A stretch of 64,000 nt of DNA from Clostridium transplantifaecale (GTDB lineage: Bacteria > Bacillota > Clostridia > Lachnospirales > Lachnospiraceae). The translations under genes and the position numbers were made by a program. Positions 1-8,601 of the stretch are shown piece after piece. Every line of letters begins with the position of its first letter. The first letter of the stretch is position 1. The notes beneath the pieces were generated by a model. It was not told the DNA's origin. It worked only from the letters and a program-made list of their open reading frames with translations, and made no database searches. The DNA lies in the NCBI RefSeq assembly GCF_900626075.1, contig NZ_UYZY01000007.1, forward strand, positions 124,001-188,000. The letters run 5' to 3'.

Positions 1-2
1 AA

Positions 3-122
3 AAACAGGAAATCTACAATGTTTCTGGGATTGCAGCCCCGGGAGATCCTGTTTTAGCCATACATATGTGGGTAAGAGAAGGTTTTGCTGTACTGAAAGA
101 CAAATTTATGGGTAAAATGTAA
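3..122 (+). CDS. C-terminal end of an unrecognised gene (cut by window start)
   Basis: An open frame enters from the left edge and stops at TAA 120-122, giving about 39 residues that end in KDKFMGKM. The segment holds APGDPVLAIHMW, which I cannot assign to a family. It is probably the tail of a real gene because it lies on the same strand as the next gene, is open to the edge, and the next gene begins about 85 bases later. Function is not inferred. Confidence 0.45.
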   Translation, partial: KQEIYNVSGIAAPGDPVLAIHMWVREGFAVLKDKFMGKM

Positions 123-207
123 GAAAGGAATGTATTGCCGTTTATAGACTGAGAAAAGGCAAACGCCGCAGACAGCGATACGAACAATCAGGAAAAGGAT
201 GATGAGA

Positions 208-3126
208 ATGACAGTGAAGGATTTAAATGCATATCAGGTAATAACAGAAACGTATGTAAAAGAATTAAATTCAGAAGCAATGATCCTGGAGCACAAGAAA
301 ACCGGCGCCAGGATTTTCCTGCTTTCTAATGAGGACGAAAATAAGGTATTTACCATTGGCTTCAGGACACCTCCGTCCGACAGCACGGGAGTTCCCCACA
401 TTCTGGAGCACAGCGTGCTCTGCGGATCGGAAAAATTCCCTGTAAAGGATCCGTTTGTAGAACTGGTAAAGGGATCCCTCAACACATTCTTAAATGCCAT
501 GACTTATCCGGATAAAACGGTTTACCCGGTAGCAAGCTGCAATGACAAGGATTTCCAGAACCTGATGGATGTCTATATGGATGCTGTGCTTCATCCCAAT
601 ATTTACAATGAGGAAAAGATCTTCATGCAGGAAGGATGGCACTATGAGATGGAATCCGAGGACGGTCCCGTCACCTACAACGGAGTCGTTTACAATGAGA
701 TGAAGGGAGCCTTTTCATCACCGGAGAGCGTACTGGACCGGTATACGAGAAATGTGCTTTTCCCCGACACCTGCTACAGCAACGAATCGGGAGGCGCTCC
801 GGATGTGATTCCGTCCCTGACCTATAAAGAATTCCTGGATTTCCACAGCAAATATTATCACCCGTCCAACAGCTTTATCTACCTTTACGGCGATATGGAT
901 ATGGCGGAGAAACTGGACTGGCTGGATCGGGAATATCTGAGCCGCTACGACAGGCAGGCGGTAGATTCCGAGATTCATATGCAGAAACCATTTGATAAGC
1001 CGGAGGAACGCGAAATCTTTTATTCCATTACGGATTCCGAGCCGGAGGAACAGGCGACCTACCTCTCCGTGAATACCGTCGTGGGAGACGATCTCAATCC
1101 CCTCCACTATATGGCGTTCCAGATTCTGGAATACACGCTGATTGATGCGCCGGGAGCTCCATTGAAAGAGGAACTTGTAAAGGCGGGAATCGGCCAGGAT
1201 ATCCTGGGCGGTTACGAGAACGGCATTTTGCAGCCCTATTTTTCCGTGATAGCCAAGGATGCAGACAAGGAACAGCTGGGTGAATTCCTGGCCGTGGTCA
1301 AGGGCACTCTGCGGAAACTGGCCGACCAGGGGATCAATAAGAAGAGCCTTCTGGCCGGCATCAATTACTATGAGTTCCGTTACAGGGAGGCAGACTTCGG
1401 TTCGGCGCCCAAGGGACTGATGTACGGTCTCCAGAGTATGGACAGCTGGCTTTATGACGGTGATCCTCTGATGCATCTGGAATATGAAAAGACATTTGAA
1501 TTCCTGAAGAAAGCAGTGGATGAGGGATATTTTGAGAACCTGATCCGGACCTTCCTTCTGGATAACCCGTTTGAAGCTGTCATCACGGTCAGCCCGAAGC
1601 GCAATCTGACGGCCATCGAGGATGAAAATTTACGGAAGAAGCTGGCTGAATATAAGAAGAGCCTTACGGAAAGTGAAATTAAGGTCCTGGTGGAAAAGAC
1701 GAAGGAACTGAAAACCTATCAGGATACCCCGTCACCCAGGGGGGATCTGGAGAAGATTCCTCTGCTTAAACGTGAAGATATAGAAGAAAAACCGGAGAAA
1801 CTCTGCTTGGAAGTGAAGGAGATGGACGGAACGACCGTGCTCTGCCACAATATGTTCACATCCGGAATCGGATACCTGAAGGTGATGTTTGACACAAACC
1901 GGGTGCCGTCGGAGGATCTGCCTTATGTCGGCCTCCTGAAAGCCGTTCTGGGTTATGTGAACACAAAAGAGCACAGCTACAGTGATCTGGCTAATGAGAT
2001 CAATTTAAACAGCGGCGGAATCAGCCTGAGCGTAACCTCTTTCCCTGATTTATCGGATCCGGAGAAGTTCACGGGAGCCTTTACTGCCAGTGCGCGCGTG
2101 CTTTACGATAAGCTTGATTTTGGTTTTACAATGATTGGTGAGATGCTTATGGATTCCATTCTGGATGACGGAAAACGTCTCGGTGAAATTGTGGGAGAAA
2201 TGAAGTCCAGGAGCCAGGCAAAGCTGAATGCAGCAGCCCATTCCGCGGCAGTGGCAAGAGCCACGTCCTATTTTTCGGCCACCTCTGCTTTCAACGATGT
2301 GACGGGAGGAATTGCCTATTATCAGTTCCTCGAAGATATGGCGAAGAATTACGACGCGAAAAAAGAAGTTCTGATGCAGAAGTTAAAAGAGACGGCAGGA
2401 CGCCTTTTCACGGCCGATAATATGACGGTGAGCTACACGGCGGACGATGCGGGATTTCAATATCTGGAATCTGCCATGAAGCTTTTAAAGGATAAACTTC
2501 CAAAGACCGGCGGCCCGGCGTATCCGTTCGTATGGGAAAAGGGCAACAGGAACGAAGGTTTCATGACCTCTTCACAGGTGAACTATGTGGCGCGCTGCGG
2601 CACCTTCTCCGGCAGCGGATATTCCTACACGGGTGCGCTGCGCGTATTAAAACCGATCCTGGGTTATGACTATCTATGGCTCAATATCCGTGTTAAGGGC
2701 GGAGCTTACGGTGTCATGAACAGTGCAGGACGGTCCGGCGAGGGATATTTTGTATCCTACCGTGATCCGAACCTGAAAGAGACGGATCAGGTCTTTGAGG
2801 GCGTGGCAGAATATCTGGAGCAGTTCGATGCGGACGAGAGGGATATGACGAAATACGTAATCGGCACTATCAGTGATCTGGATACACCGCTCTTACCTCC
2901 CTACAAAGGAGCCAAAGCAGTTTCAGCCTGGTATTCAGGCGTGACCGACGAGATGCTTGCGGAGGAGAGAAGACAGATCCTGACAGCGAAACCGGAGGAT
3001 ATCCGCGCGCTGGCAGGCATTATCAGGGCTATCTTAAGCACAGGAAGCTTCTGTGTGGTGGGTAATGCCGAGAAAATCAAAGAAAATAAAGAGCTGTTCG
3101 GCAGCATAAAGAACCTGTTTAATTAA
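208..3126 (+). CDS. M16C-family zinc metallopeptidase (presequence protease/insulinase type)
   Basis: A protein of about 972 residues with the inverted zinc motif HILEH near residues 64-68, where the two His bind zinc and the Glu is catalytic. A downstream acidic stretch, VVYNEMKGAF, supplies the likely third ligand. Length fits the single-chain M16C family (PreP, Cym1 and clostridial relatives), which degrades small unfolded peptides inside a clamshell of four alpha/beta domains. There is no signal peptide, so it is probably cytosolic. Several Met codons occur at the start (199, 202, 208). The purine-rich GGAAAAGG at 191-198 directly abuts 199 but is well spaced from 208, so 208 is preferred. 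Neighbours are housekeeping genes. Family assignment is firm; the physiological substrate is unknown. Confidence 0.9.
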   Translation: MTVKDLNAYQVITETYVKELNSEAMILEHKKTGARIFLLSNEDENKVFTIGFRTPPSDSTGVPHILEHSVLCGSEKFPVKDPFVELVKGSLNTFLNAMTYPDKTVYPVASCNDKDFQNLMDVYMDAVLHPNIYNEEKIFMQEGWHYEMESEDGPVTYNGVVYNEMKGAFSSPESVLDRYTRNVLFPDTCYSNESGGAPDVIPSLTYKEFLDFHSKYYHPSNSFIYLYGDMDMAEKLDWLDREYLSRYDRQAVDSEIHMQKPFDKPEEREIFYSITDSEPEEQATYLSVNTVVGDDLNPLHYMAFQILEYTLIDAPGAPLKEELVKAGIGQDILGGYENGILQPYFSVIAKDADKEQLGEFLAVVKGTLRKLADQGINKKSLLAGINYYEFRYREADFGSAPKGLMYGLQSMDSWLYDGDPLMHLEYEKTFEFLKKAVDEGYFENLIRTFLLDNPFEAVITVSPKRNLTAIEDENLRKKLAEYKKSLTESEIKVLVEKTKELKTYQDTPSPRGDLEKIPLLKREDIEEKPEKLCLEVKEMDGTTVLCHNMFTSGIGYLKVMFDTNRVPSEDLPYVGLLKAVLGYVNTKEHSYSDLANEINLNSGGISLSVTSFPDLSDPEKFTGAFTASARVLYDKLDFGFTMIGEMLMDSILDDGKRLGEIVGEMKSRSQAKLNAAAHSAAVARATSYFSATSAFNDVTGGIAYYQFLEDMAKNYDAKKEVLMQKLKETAGRLFTADNMTVSYTADDAGFQYLESAMKLLKDKLPKTGGPAYPFVWEKGNRNEGFMTSSQVNYVARCGTFSGSGYSYTGALRVLKPILGYDYLWLNIRVKGGAYGVMNSAGRSGEGYFVSYRDPNLKETDQVFEGVAEYLEQFDADERDMTKYVIGTISDLDTPLLPPYKGAKAVSAWYSGVTDEMLAEERRQILTAKPEDIRALAGIIRAILSTGSFCVVGNAEKIKENKELFGSIKNLFN

Positions 3127-3162
3127 ACGGGAAAAGATTGAAACAACGAATGAAGAATAAAT

Positions 3163-3222
3163 GTAACGGTTCATACGCTTAAAGTTTCCAGAAGGCAGTT
3201 TTCAAAGCGTGTGGACCGTTAC
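3163..3222. repeat. Imperfect inverted repeat between protease gene and era
   Basis: The 18-base arms at 3163-3180 and 3205-3222 pair throughout, with two G-T wobbles. The ends read GTAACGG and CCGTTAC. There is no T-run after it, so it is not a standard terminator. The GTAAC ends resemble the hairpins at 4137-4174 and 53551-53579, suggesting a dispersed repeat family. It lies directly upstream of the era ribosome binding site. Confidence 0.5.
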
Positions 3223-3238
3223 GGATGAAGGAGCATGA

Positions 3239-4141
3239 ATGCAGGATAATTTAAAATCAGGATTTGTAACTTTAATAGGAAGGCCGAATGTGGGAAAATC
3301 CACGCTCATGAATCATCTTATTGGACAGAAGATCGCGATCACGTCCGATAAGCCGCAGACGACCAGGAACAGAATCCAGACGGTGTATACGGACGAAAGA
3401 GGACAGATTATCTTCCTTGACACCCCGGGCATCCACAAAGCAAAGAACAAGCTGGGGGAATACATGGTCAGCGTGGCGGAACACACGCTGAAGGAAGTCG
3501 ATGTGATTCTGTGGCTGGTGGAGCCGAGCACATTTATCGGTGCGGGAGAGCGTCATATCGCAGAGCAGCTTAATAAGGTAAAGACACCGGTCATGCTGGT
3601 CATCAATAAGATTGACACGGTAAAGAGAGAGGAAATCCTCACCTTTATCGCAGCCTATAAGGACATCTGCAAATTTGCCGAGATTATCCCCGTGTCGGCG
3701 TTAAAGGAAATCAATATCGAGGATGTAAAAGACTGCATTTTCAAATATCTGCCCTGCGGCCCGCAATTCTACGACGAGGACACGGTGACAGACCAGCCCA
3801 TGCGCCAGATTGCCGCCGAGCTTATCAGGGAGAAAGCCCTGAGAATGCTGGATGACGAAATTCCTCACGGCATTGCCGTTGTTATCGACCAGATGAAGGA
3901 ACGTCCGAACGGACTCATTGATATCGACGCTACGATCGTCTGCGAACGCGAGTCCCACAAGGGAATCATTATCGGGAAGAACGGCGGGAAGTTAAAGAAG
4001 ATTGGGACCTCGGCCAGGACGGAGATCCAGAACCTGATGGACACCCAGGTGAACTTAAAACTCTGGGTTAAGGTCAGAAAAGAGTGGCGTGACAGTGATC
4101 TTTATATGAAGAATTACGGTTATAACCCGAAGGATATATAG
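3239..4141 (+). CDS. era: GTPase Era
   Basis: Era binds the 3' end of 16S rRNA and promotes 30S subunit maturation. The 300-residue protein has the GTPase motifs in order: GRPNVGKST (G1), a switch segment with QTTRNRI, DTPG (G3) and NKID (G4). A C-terminal KH RNA-binding domain follows, with GKNGGKLKKIG near residues 240-255. Length is normal for the family. The start at 3239 follows GAAGGAG with good spacing; the overlapping ATG at 3235 leads at once to a stop. It is followed by recO, a common pairing in Firmicutes. The stop codon lies inside an 11-bp-arm inverted repeat (4137-4174), which could slow transcription or stabilise the 3' end of era mRNA. Confidence 0.97.
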   Translation: MQDNLKSGFVTLIGRPNVGKSTLMNHLIGQKIAITSDKPQTTRNRIQTVYTDERGQIIFLDTPGIHKAKNKLGEYMVSVAEHTLKEVDVILWLVEPSTFIGAGERHIAEQLNKVKTPVMLVINKIDTVKREEILTFIAAYKDICKFAEIIPVSALKEINIEDVKDCIFKYLPCGPQFYDEDTVTDQPMRQIAAELIREKALRMLDDEIPHGIAVVIDQMKERPNGLIDIDATIVCERESHKGIIIGKNGGKLKKIGTSARTEIQNLMDTQVNLKLWVKVRKEWRDSDLYMKNYGYNPKDI

Positions 4142-4174
4142 AGTTACAGGCACGGAGTGAACCGTAACTCTATA
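4137..4174. repeat. Perfect 11-bp inverted repeat overlapping the era stop codon
   Basis: The arms are TATAGAGTTAC (4137-4147) and GTAACTCTATA (4164-4174) around a 16-base loop. No T-run follows. The core GTTACAGG..ACGGAGTGAAC.GTAAC is repeated almost exactly at 53552-53578, so this is one copy of a dispersed hairpin repeat rather than a gene-specific signal. Confidence 0.6.
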
Positions 4175-4243
4175 GAAGCTCAGAGGACACAGCTTTCCAG
4201 AACTGGAAATCAGTGCCCTGAAAAAGGTCAGGAGGCGGAAGTT

Positions 4244-4891
4244 TTGAGAGAACTGGTTAAAACCACGGGTATGGTGCTCAGCGCATTTCCGGTAGGGGAA
4301 TACGACAAACGTCTTGTCATCCTGACAAAAGAGCGGGGGAAAATCACTGCCTTTGCAAGAGGGGCCAAAAGGCCGGGAAGCCTGCTTCGGGCGTCCAGCC
4401 GTCCCTTTGCGTTCGGCGTGTTTTCTCTGTCGGAGGGGCGGGATGCATATAACCTCTACGGCGCTGAGATAGAAAATTATTTCGAGGGCCTTGAAAGGGA
4501 CATGGAATGTGCCTGCTATGCCTCCTATTTTGTGGAGTTTGCCGACTATTATGAGAGAGAGGGGATTGAGGGGACGGAGATGCTTAAGCTTCTCTACCAA
4601 TCCTTCAGGGCCCTCTTAAAACCTGCAATCCCAAACAGGCTGGTACAGCGGATTTTTGAGCTTAAGGCCATGTCTATTAACGGCGAGTACACGGAACGCC
4701 CGGGCCGGGCCGTCAGTGAGTCGGCCGTGTATGCCTGGGAATTTATCGTATTTTCACCGGTGGAAAAACTGTATACGTTTCTGCTTACCGATGAGGTGTT
4801 TGAGGAGTTCAGACGCTGCGTCGAAGATAATAAAAAGCACTACATAGACAAAAAATTTCATTCCCTGGAGATCCTGGAGGCAATTGTGTGA
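4244..4891 (+). CDS. recO: DNA repair protein RecO (short, lacks zinc knuckle)
   Basis: RecO loads RecA with RecR in recombinational repair. The N-terminal OB-fold signature is clear (LVKTTGMVLSAFPVGEYDKRLVILTKE split across residues 4-30, then GKITAFARGAKRPGS). The start is taken as TTG 4244 because GGAGG lies 8 bases upstream at 4231-4235 and the protein then begins as the family does; a longer GTG frame from 4157 runs through the hairpin repeat and is unlikely. At about 215 residues it is shorter than the usual 240-250. The four-Cys zinc knuckle seen in many RecO proteins after ELK..NGEY is absent: only one Cys remains in the C-terminal third. The all-helical C-terminal domain otherwise seems intact. 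Confidence 0.9.
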   Translation: MRELVKTTGMVLSAFPVGEYDKRLVILTKERGKITAFARGAKRPGSLLRASSRPFAFGVFSLSEGRDAYNLYGAEIENYFEGLERDMECACYASYFVEFADYYEREGIEGTEMLKLLYQSFRALLKPAIPNRLVQRIFELKAMSINGEYTERPGRAVSESAVYAWEFIVFSPVEKLYTFLLTDEVFEEFRRCVEDNKKHYIDKKFHSLEILEAIV

Positions 4892-4987
4892 TTCCATGTA
4901 AAGAAAAACCGGGGCGCCTATTGAAAATAAAGGAAAAAGAAGGTATACTATAAAAACTTGATGCAAAACTATAAGGGAGGATGAGTG

Positions 4988-5650
4988 ATGAAAAAGTCAG
5001 GACTGCTTTTGGCAGTTGCTGCTGTGGCCGTAATGCTGATGACAGGCTGCGGTTCCAGGCAGAAAAGTACATTCTCTCCGTCTGTAAGCTGTGTATATGT
5101 GGCGCAGGATGGCGCAGTTTCCAGTGCGCTGGTTCAGGAATATGAAGGAGATGCTGTCGACGGCAAAGATTTACAGAAGTATCTGGAAGCCGCTGTGATC
5201 CGGTTCAATCAGGAGAACGGGGCCGAAGGGCTGGCGGAGAACAAGATGGGAGGCAGTAAGCTTCCTGTATCGTTACAGAGTTCCACCGCCGACAAAGGCG
5301 TGCTGAAGGCCATATTCGACTATGCGTCCCTGGAGGATCTGATTCATTTCCGCCAGACAAATGACAACGAGGATATGAGCAATTCGGTCACGGCTCTTGA
5401 GGTAAAGAAAACTGCCGATGCCGATACGGCGGGCTGGTTCGCCGATGCGAAGTTTGTGAAAGCGGACGGGAAAGAGGCTGCGGCGGACGAGATAAAGTCG
5501 AATGCCGAGGCATCTGTCGCTATGATAGAAGGCGGCGGTAATGTGATGTTTTCCGGCAAAGTCCTTTACATGACGGAAGGTACAGAAAAGAAAGATGAAT
5601 ACACGGTAACAATACCGGAGGGCGGCAAAGCCCTGGTCGTGTTCAAATAG
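4988..5650 (+). CDS. Putative lipoprotein of unknown function
   Basis: A protein of about 220 residues. It starts with MKKSG, a hydrophobic stretch and the lipobox LMTGC, so it should be lipid-anchored on the outer face of the membrane. The mature part is acidic and lysine-rich and contains no motif I recognise; a late VTIPEGGKALVVFK hints at a beta-rich C-terminus. GGAGG at about 4976-4980 suits either GTG 4985 or ATG 4988; ATG is preferred. It ends only 19 bases before the glycyl-tRNA synthetase gene, so the two are probably co-transcribed. Function is not assigned. Confidence 0.8.
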   Translation: MKKSGLLLAVAAVAVMLMTGCGSRQKSTFSPSVSCVYVAQDGAVSSALVQEYEGDAVDGKDLQKYLEAAVIRFNQENGAEGLAENKMGGSKLPVSLQSSTADKGVLKAIFDYASLEDLIHFRQTNDNEDMSNSVTALEVKKTADADTAGWFADAKFVKADGKEAAADEIKSNAEASVAMIEGGGNVMFSGKVLYMTEGTEKKDEYTVTIPEGGKALVVFK

Positions 5651-5669
5651 ATAGGAGGATAAATTAAAG

Positions 5670-7058
5670 ATGGAAAAGACAATGGAAAAAATTGTAGCCC
5701 TTGCCAAATCAAGAGGTTTTGTATACCCCGGTTCTGAGATTTACGGCGGACTTGCCAATACATGGGACTATGGTAACCTCGGTGTGGAGCTGAAAAACAA
5801 TGTAAAGAGAGCATGGTGGCAGAAATTCGTACAGGAGAGCCCGTACAACGTAGGCGTTGACTGCGCAATCTTAATGAACTCCCAGACATGGGTAGCTTCC
5901 GGCCATCTCGGCGGATTTTCCGATCCTCTTATGGACTGTAAGGCATGTAAAGAGCGTTTCCGTGCCGACAAGCTGATTGAGGACTATATGGATGAAAAAG
6001 GAATCAAAATCGAGGGTTCCGTTGACGCCTGGTCCCAGGAAGAGATGAAAAAGTACATCGACGACAACAACATCTGCTGCCCAAGCTGCGGCAAGCATGA
6101 TTTCACCGATATCCGCCAGTTCAACCTGATGTTCAAGACATTCCAGGGTGTAACGGAGGATGCCAAGAATACCGTATATTTAAGGCCTGAGACTGCCCAG
6201 GGTATTTTCGTTAACTTTAAGAACGTACAGAGAACTTCCAGAAAGAAGATCCCGTTCGGAATTGCCCAGGTTGGAAAGTCCTTCCGTAATGAGATCACAC
6301 CTGGAAACTTCACATTCCGTACAAGAGAGTTCGAGCAGATGGAGCTTGAGTTCTTCTGCGAGCCGGATACCGACCTGGAGTGGTTCGCATACTGGAAAGA
6401 TTACTGCATTAACTGGCTGAAAGCGTTAGGCATTAAAGACGAAGAGATGCGTGCAAGAGATCACGAGAAGGAAGAGCTGAGTTTCTACAGCAAAGCCACA
6501 ACGGATCTGGAATTCCTGTTCCCGTTCGGCTGGGGAGAACTCTGGGGTATTGCGGACAGAACCGATTATGACCTGACACAGCATCAGAACACATCCGGAC
6601 AGGATATGGCTTACTTTGATGATGAGAAGAAGACGAAATATATCCCTTACGTAGTTGAGCCGTCACTGGGCGCCGACCGTGTGACACTGGCATTCCTCTG
6701 CGCAGCATATGACGAGGAGGAGATTGGAGAAGGCGATGTCAGAACCGTCCTTCATTTCCATCCGGCGCTTGCACCTGTAAAAGTAGGCGTGCTCCCTCTG
6801 TCCAAGAAACTGAACGAGGGTGCGGAGAAGGTTTACGCAGAGCTTTGCAAATACTACAACTGTGAGTTTGACGACAGAGGCAACATCGGAAAACGTTACA
6901 GAAGACAGGATGAGATTGGAACACCGTTCTGTATCACCTATGACTTTGACTCCGAGACAGACAACGCTGTTACGGTCAGAGACCGTGACACAATGGAGCA
7001 GGTACGTGTTCCGATTGCAGAGCTGAAGGATTATTTTGAGGATAAATTCAGATTCTAA
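5670..7058 (+). CDS. glyQS: Glycyl-tRNA synthetase, alpha2 (eukaryote-like) type
   Basis: It charges tRNA-Gly with glycine, forming glycyl-adenylate first. The 462-residue single-chain form with [20 protein letters not shown] at its start is the alpha2 type used by many Firmicutes instead of the separate glyQ/glyS subunits. Class II landmarks are visible: a zinc-like pair of CxxC clusters (CKAC and CPSC), the motif 2 region (GKSFRNEI followed by [14 protein letters not shown]) and motif 3 ([10 protein letters not shown]). The C-terminal anticodon-binding domain begins near [13 protein letters not shown]. No T-box leader is visible; the gene is only 19 bases after the lipoprotein gene and is preceded by AGGAGG. 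Confidence 0.97.
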   Translation: MEKTMEKIVALAKSRGFVYPGSEIYGGLANTWDYGNLGVELKNNVKRAWWQKFVQESPYNVGVDCAILMNSQTWVASGHLGGFSDPLMDCKACKERFRADKLIEDYMDEKGIKIEGSVDAWSQEEMKKYIDDNNICCPSCGKHDFTDIRQFNLMFKTFQGVTEDAKNTVYLRPETAQGIFVNFKNVQRTSRKKIPFGIAQVGKSFRNEITPGNFTFRTREFEQMELEFFCEPDTDLEWFAYWKDYCINWLKALGIKDEEMRARDHEKEELSFYSKATTDLEFLFPFGWGELWGIADRTDYDLTQHQNTSGQDMAYFDDEKKTKYIPYVVEPSLGADRVTLAFLCAAYDEEEIGEGDVRTVLHFHPALAPVKVGVLPLSKKLNEGAEKVYAELCKYYNCEFDDRGNIGKRYRRQDEIGTPFCITYDFDSETDNAVTVRDRDTMEQVRVPIAELKDYFEDKFRF

Positions 7059-7080
7059 AACAATGATATAAGACAGCTCG

Positions 7081-7108
7081 GGGCCGGAATCACCTGTGAT
7101 TCCGGCCC
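7081..7108. other. GC-rich hairpin after glyQS without T-run
   Basis: GGGCCGGAAT (7081-7090) pairs perfectly with ATTCCGGCCC (7099-7108) around 8 bases. The distal side lacks a T-run and the next gene starts 24 bases later, so it may be a processing or pausing hairpin rather than a full terminator. Confidence 0.4.
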
Positions 7109-7131
7109 TGCTTACGATCGGAGGAGAAGTG

Positions 7132-7698
7132 ATGGCGAAACGAATCTGCCCGGGATGCAGAAAAATCTATCCGCAGGATGTCATTGTATGCCCGGAGTGC
7201 AAAAAAAGGCTGGCTGATATTGAATATGATTTTGAAATGGCCCTGTCTATGATGAAGGAACCCGTTCTGCTGACGGGCAGCCCGGAGATAGAGACGGTGT
7301 ATCTGGAGGAAGGCCTGAGACGGAGAAACATTCCCTTTTTCGTGGAAGAGATGCAAAACGCCGTGCCTACGGATAATTACCGTGAGAATACCATCGATAT
7401 AGTTCCGGTTACAAATTATTATGTGGACAGGAGCAGTTTGGAAGAGGCATTGGCTGTTCTTAATGAGGCGGCGGAGGAGTCTGAAAAGGACAGGGCAGAG
7501 CCTGTCATTTTTCTTGATATGCCGGAAGAAGAGGATGAGGCAGGCGGGGAAGAAGATGAGGCGGACAGAAGCGGCGGTGGATTTCGAAAGGTTTTTACCG
7601 AGATGGCTCCATCCATGCGGTTCAATGTTCTGGTTATAGGGCTGGTGGCGTTTTTTGCCTTCCTGGGACTGTTCCTGGCCCTGATTTCTTTGGGTTGA
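7132..7698 (+). CDS. Zinc-ribbon, DUF2007-like protein with C-terminal membrane anchor
   Basis: A protein of about 188 residues starting at ATG 7132 behind GAGGAG; a longer frame from 7096 would begin inside the preceding hairpin. The N-terminus is a four-Cys zinc ribbon (CPGC then CPEC). A middle segment (PVLLTGSPEIETVYLEEGLRR..IPFF) resembles the DUF2007 'putative signal transducing protein' fold. An acidic linker follows (EEEDEAGGEEDEAD), then one hydrophobic helix (VLVIGLVAFFAFLGLFLALI) close to the C-terminus, which predicts a tail-anchored topology with the ribbon in the cytoplasm. Related proteins are common beside GlyRS and translation genes in clostridia, but no function is established to my knowledge. 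Confidence 0.75.
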   Translation: MAKRICPGCRKIYPQDVIVCPECKKRLADIEYDFEMALSMMKEPVLLTGSPEIETVYLEEGLRRRNIPFFVEEMQNAVPTDNYRENTIDIVPVTNYYVDRSSLEEALAVLNEAAEESEKDRAEPVIFLDMPEEEDEAGGEEDEADRSGGGFRKVFTEMAPSMRFNVLVIGLVAFFAFLGLFLALISLG

Positions 7699-7702
7699 CA
7701 AG

Positions 7703-7747
7703 GGCCTTCGGTTACAGTTTAAGAAGCTGCAGCCGGAGGCCTTTTTT
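7703..7747 (+). terminator. Rho-independent terminator
   Basis: GGCCTTCGG (7703-7711) pairs with CCGGAGGCC (7733-7741), with one G-T wobble, and is followed by six T residues. It ends the housekeeping block and faces the oppositely oriented cyclase gene. Confidence 0.85.
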
Positions 7748-7797
7748 AGTAAAAACGTCCTTAACATGGGTGCGCTATTCTACTTTACAAAACGATG

Positions 7798-8469
7798 TCA
7801 AACCAGAGCCATCAGCCGCACCCACACACCACTCGCCCCTTTAACGGCGGGAAAAGTTCCGATGGTACTGCAGTGCGTGCAGCCCAATTTTTCCAGGTTG
7901 CAGACGTTTTCTACAATACAGATGCCGTTTCCCATCAGAATTTTATGCACCTCTGTATCGCTGCCGTCCACGCTGATGCTTTCAAGGGCAATAAAGCGGC
8001 TTTTCTTCGTCACCAGGTATTCTGCCGCTGACGGTGCGAGGCGGATATAACCTCTGTTGATATAACCGTCGCTGCCATCCGTCCATTTATCAGCATGGCC
8101 GGTGTGGAGCAGAACCGCGTCCCTGTCGGGGATGGCGCCGTTTACCTCTTCCCACTGTCTCAGATCATCCTTTGTTACGGCATAATCATACTCCGGGACG
8201 GAGAGGTTCACTATGGTGGCCGGGCCGATTAGAACGGCCGGGTCAACCGTTTCAATGCCGCCCCATTGACTGCACACATGGAAAGGGGAATCCATATGGG
8301 TGCCGGTGTGGGGACAATAGCGTATCACTTCCAGGTTGTGAAGCGCGGGGCCGTCGCCTTCCCTGGAGAAGAAGTCTAATTCCGGGAGTGCAAGCGCCGG
8401 ATCACAGGGCATATCGGCCTCTGCCGTATGGCTTAAATCTATTAGTCTGTTTCCTTTTAATTCGATCAT
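7798..8469 (-). CDS. Cyclase-family (kynurenine formamidase-like) hydrolase
   Basis: A 223-residue protein with the PF04199 signature: an early LIDLSHT and the metal-binding HTGTHMDSPFH near residues 53-63. Family members are metal-dependent amidases or hydrolases (KynB arylformamidase, isatin hydrolase). A conserved late region, GGxxCxxIxNxxNLxxL-like, is seen as ICIVENVCNLEKLG. It is the last gene of a - strand unit: kinase, response regulator, sugar-binding lipoprotein, EIIC, cyclase. GGAGGAT precedes the ATG at 8469. The context suggests turnover of an imported amide or lactone, but the substrate cannot be read from sequence and there is no tryptophan-pathway neighbour to support a KynB role. 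Confidence 0.85.
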   Translation of the reverse strand: MIELKGNRLIDLSHTAEADMPCDPALALPELDFFSREGDGPALHNLEVIRYCPHTGTHMDSPFHVCSQWGGIETVDPAVLIGPATIVNLSVPEYDYAVTKDDLRQWEEVNGAIPDRDAVLLHTGHADKWTDGSDGYINRGYIRLAPSAAEYLVTKKSRFIALESISVDGSDTEVHKILMGNGICIVENVCNLEKLGCTHCSTIGTFPAVKGASGVWVRLMALV

Positions 8470-8502
8470 ATTTCTATCCTCCGTTATCTGATTAATCGGG
8501 TT

Positions 8503-8567
8503 TTACCCAAAGGGTAAGATGTCAGTGACTTTCGCTGCGGTTCACTCACAAAAACATCTCGCGAGAT
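8503..8567. other. Cluster of short palindromes between the EIIC and cyclase genes
   Basis: TTACCC-aaa-GGGTAA (8503-8517) and the 12-base perfect palindrome ATCTCGCGAGAT (8556-8567) lie in the 132-bp gap. Neither is followed by a T-run on the - strand. They could attenuate or process the transcript so that the cyclase is made at a different level from the EIIC protein. Confidence 0.4.
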
Positions 8568-8601
8568 ACTACCCGTGAACAGTGACGTATTTTCCGTATG
8601 G

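Noticed and set aside
4157-4243. A GTG-started N-terminal extension of RecO
   Set aside because: It is encoded by the hairpin repeat after era, and the RecO fold starts at the TTG with GGAGG.
5651-5669. T-box leader for glycyl-tRNA synthetase
   Set aside because: Only 19 bases separate the gene from the lipoprotein gene, so no T-box fits there and none was seen further upstream.
7081-7108. Classical terminator after glyQS
   Set aside because: A strong stem is present but there is no T-run; kept only as a hairpin.
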